The notes beneath the pieces were generated by a model, which saw only the letters and a list, made by a program, of their open reading frames with translations, was not told the origin of the DNA and ran no database searches. Made by a program: the position numbers and the translations under genes. Positions 4,855-5,081 of a stretch of DNA of 5,081 nucleotides are shown here, piece by piece. Location: contig JAPLJQ010000478.1 of NCBI GenBank assembly GCA_026388495.1, forward strand, positions 1 to 5,081, written 5' to 3'. The stretch comes from Deltaproteobacteria bacterium (GTDB lineage: Bacteria; Desulfobacterota; Syntrophia; Syntrophales; UBA2185). Positions within the stretch are counted from its first letter, which is position 1, and each line of letters begins with the position of its first letter.

Positions 4855-5081
4855 TTAGTCGAGCCGTTTCCTGAAGCGCCCGACGGCGCCGGCAAATACG
4901 ACAATACCCAGGACGGCGAGGGCCGCAAACTCGGGCCAGAGGACATGCAGCCCGACCCCCTGCAGGAAAATACCCCGGATGATGGTAAGAAAATACCTCA
5001 AAGGGTTCAGATAAGTCAACCATTGAACGATGACGGGCATGTTGGCAATGGGAAACACAAAGCCACTGAGCATGAAAAAAG
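4855..5081 (-). CDS. ABC-2 type exporter permease, C-terminal part
   Basis: The 3' end of an inner-membrane permease of an ABC-2 type ATP-driven exporter (YhhJ/YbhR-like), truncated by the window edge. About 74 residues are visible. They start FFMLSGFVFPIANMP, continue VIVQWLTYLNPLRYF and RGIFLQG (the family's conserved loop and amphipathic region before the last helix), and end in a hydrophobic segment (FAALAVLGIVVFAGAV) and the basic tail GRFRKRLD. The stop is TAA at 4855-4857. Partner genes (ATPase, membrane-fusion protein) would lie to the right. Codons here are more GC-rich than in the caspase gene, fitting a resident gene next to acquired DNA. The substrate cannot be told from this part. 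Confidence 0.93.
   Translation of the reverse strand, partial: FFMLSGFVFPIANMPVIVQWLTYLNPLRYFLTIIRGIFLQGVGLHVLWPEFAALAVLGIVVFAGAVGRFRKRLD
4939..5057. repeat. Long direct repeat, right copy
   Basis: The partner of 1-119, lying wholly inside the permease coding region. Here the sequence continues on both sides as intact coding sequence, so this is the functional copy and the left one is the broken copy. Confidence 0.97.

Noticed and set aside
1..5057. Template/variable repeat pair of a diversity-generating retroelement
   Set aside because: The repeats sit at a gene 3' end and the single difference is A versus C on the coding strand, but one change in 119 bp and no reverse transcriptase or accessory gene in the window do not support it.

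Overview
The window looks like an accessory (island-like) stretch of a Gram-negative chromosome. The evidence is a lipoprotein with an outer-membrane-type lipobox, an ABC-2 exporter permease, a hicAB toxin-antitoxin pair, small gene fragments and palindromic repeats. A WD40-caspase lipoprotein with this layout, together with a 28-bp GTAGAGACGC-type palindrome, would suit a Desulfuromonadales/Geobacter-like or Nitrospirota-like bacterium. That placement is a low-confidence inference.

Layout. Positions 1-119 are a displaced copy of part of an ABC-2 permease gene (minus strand). It matches 4939-5057, inside the real 3' end of that gene, at 118 of 119 bases. Positions 120-547 hold no recognised gene: part of a 21-bp inverted repeat (194-214), an 18-bp palindrome (280-297) and a 53-codon open frame of unknown status (367-528). 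Positions 548-2989 (minus) encode the main gene, an 813-residue lipoprotein with a seven-repeat WD40 propeller, a middle beta-rich region and a C-terminal caspase-like peptidase with an intact His/Cys dyad. A good sigma70-type promoter lies at 3070-3098. Positions 3099-3718 contain no intact gene, only a start-less zinc-ribbon fragment (minus, 3346-3507) and two long palindromes (3513-3540 and 3592-3621). hicA and hicB follow at 3780-4412 (plus), behind a near-consensus promoter that would give an almost leaderless hicA transcript. A 41-codon fragment of enolase (minus) begins inside the last codons of hicB. An AT-rich gene-free stretch with the second inverted-repeat arm (4765-4785) leads to the permease 3' end (4855-5081, continuing beyond the window).

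Reading it together. The nested symmetry is direct repeat, inverted-repeat arm, cargo, inverted-repeat arm, direct repeat. This suggests a roughly 4.8-kb unit inserted at the 3' end of the permease gene, carrying a caspase-like effector and a toxin-antitoxin pair. No recombinase or transposase is visible, so the mechanism is open. A functional link between the caspase protein and HicAB is not shown: they are divergently arranged, have separate promoters and are about 0.8 kb apart.
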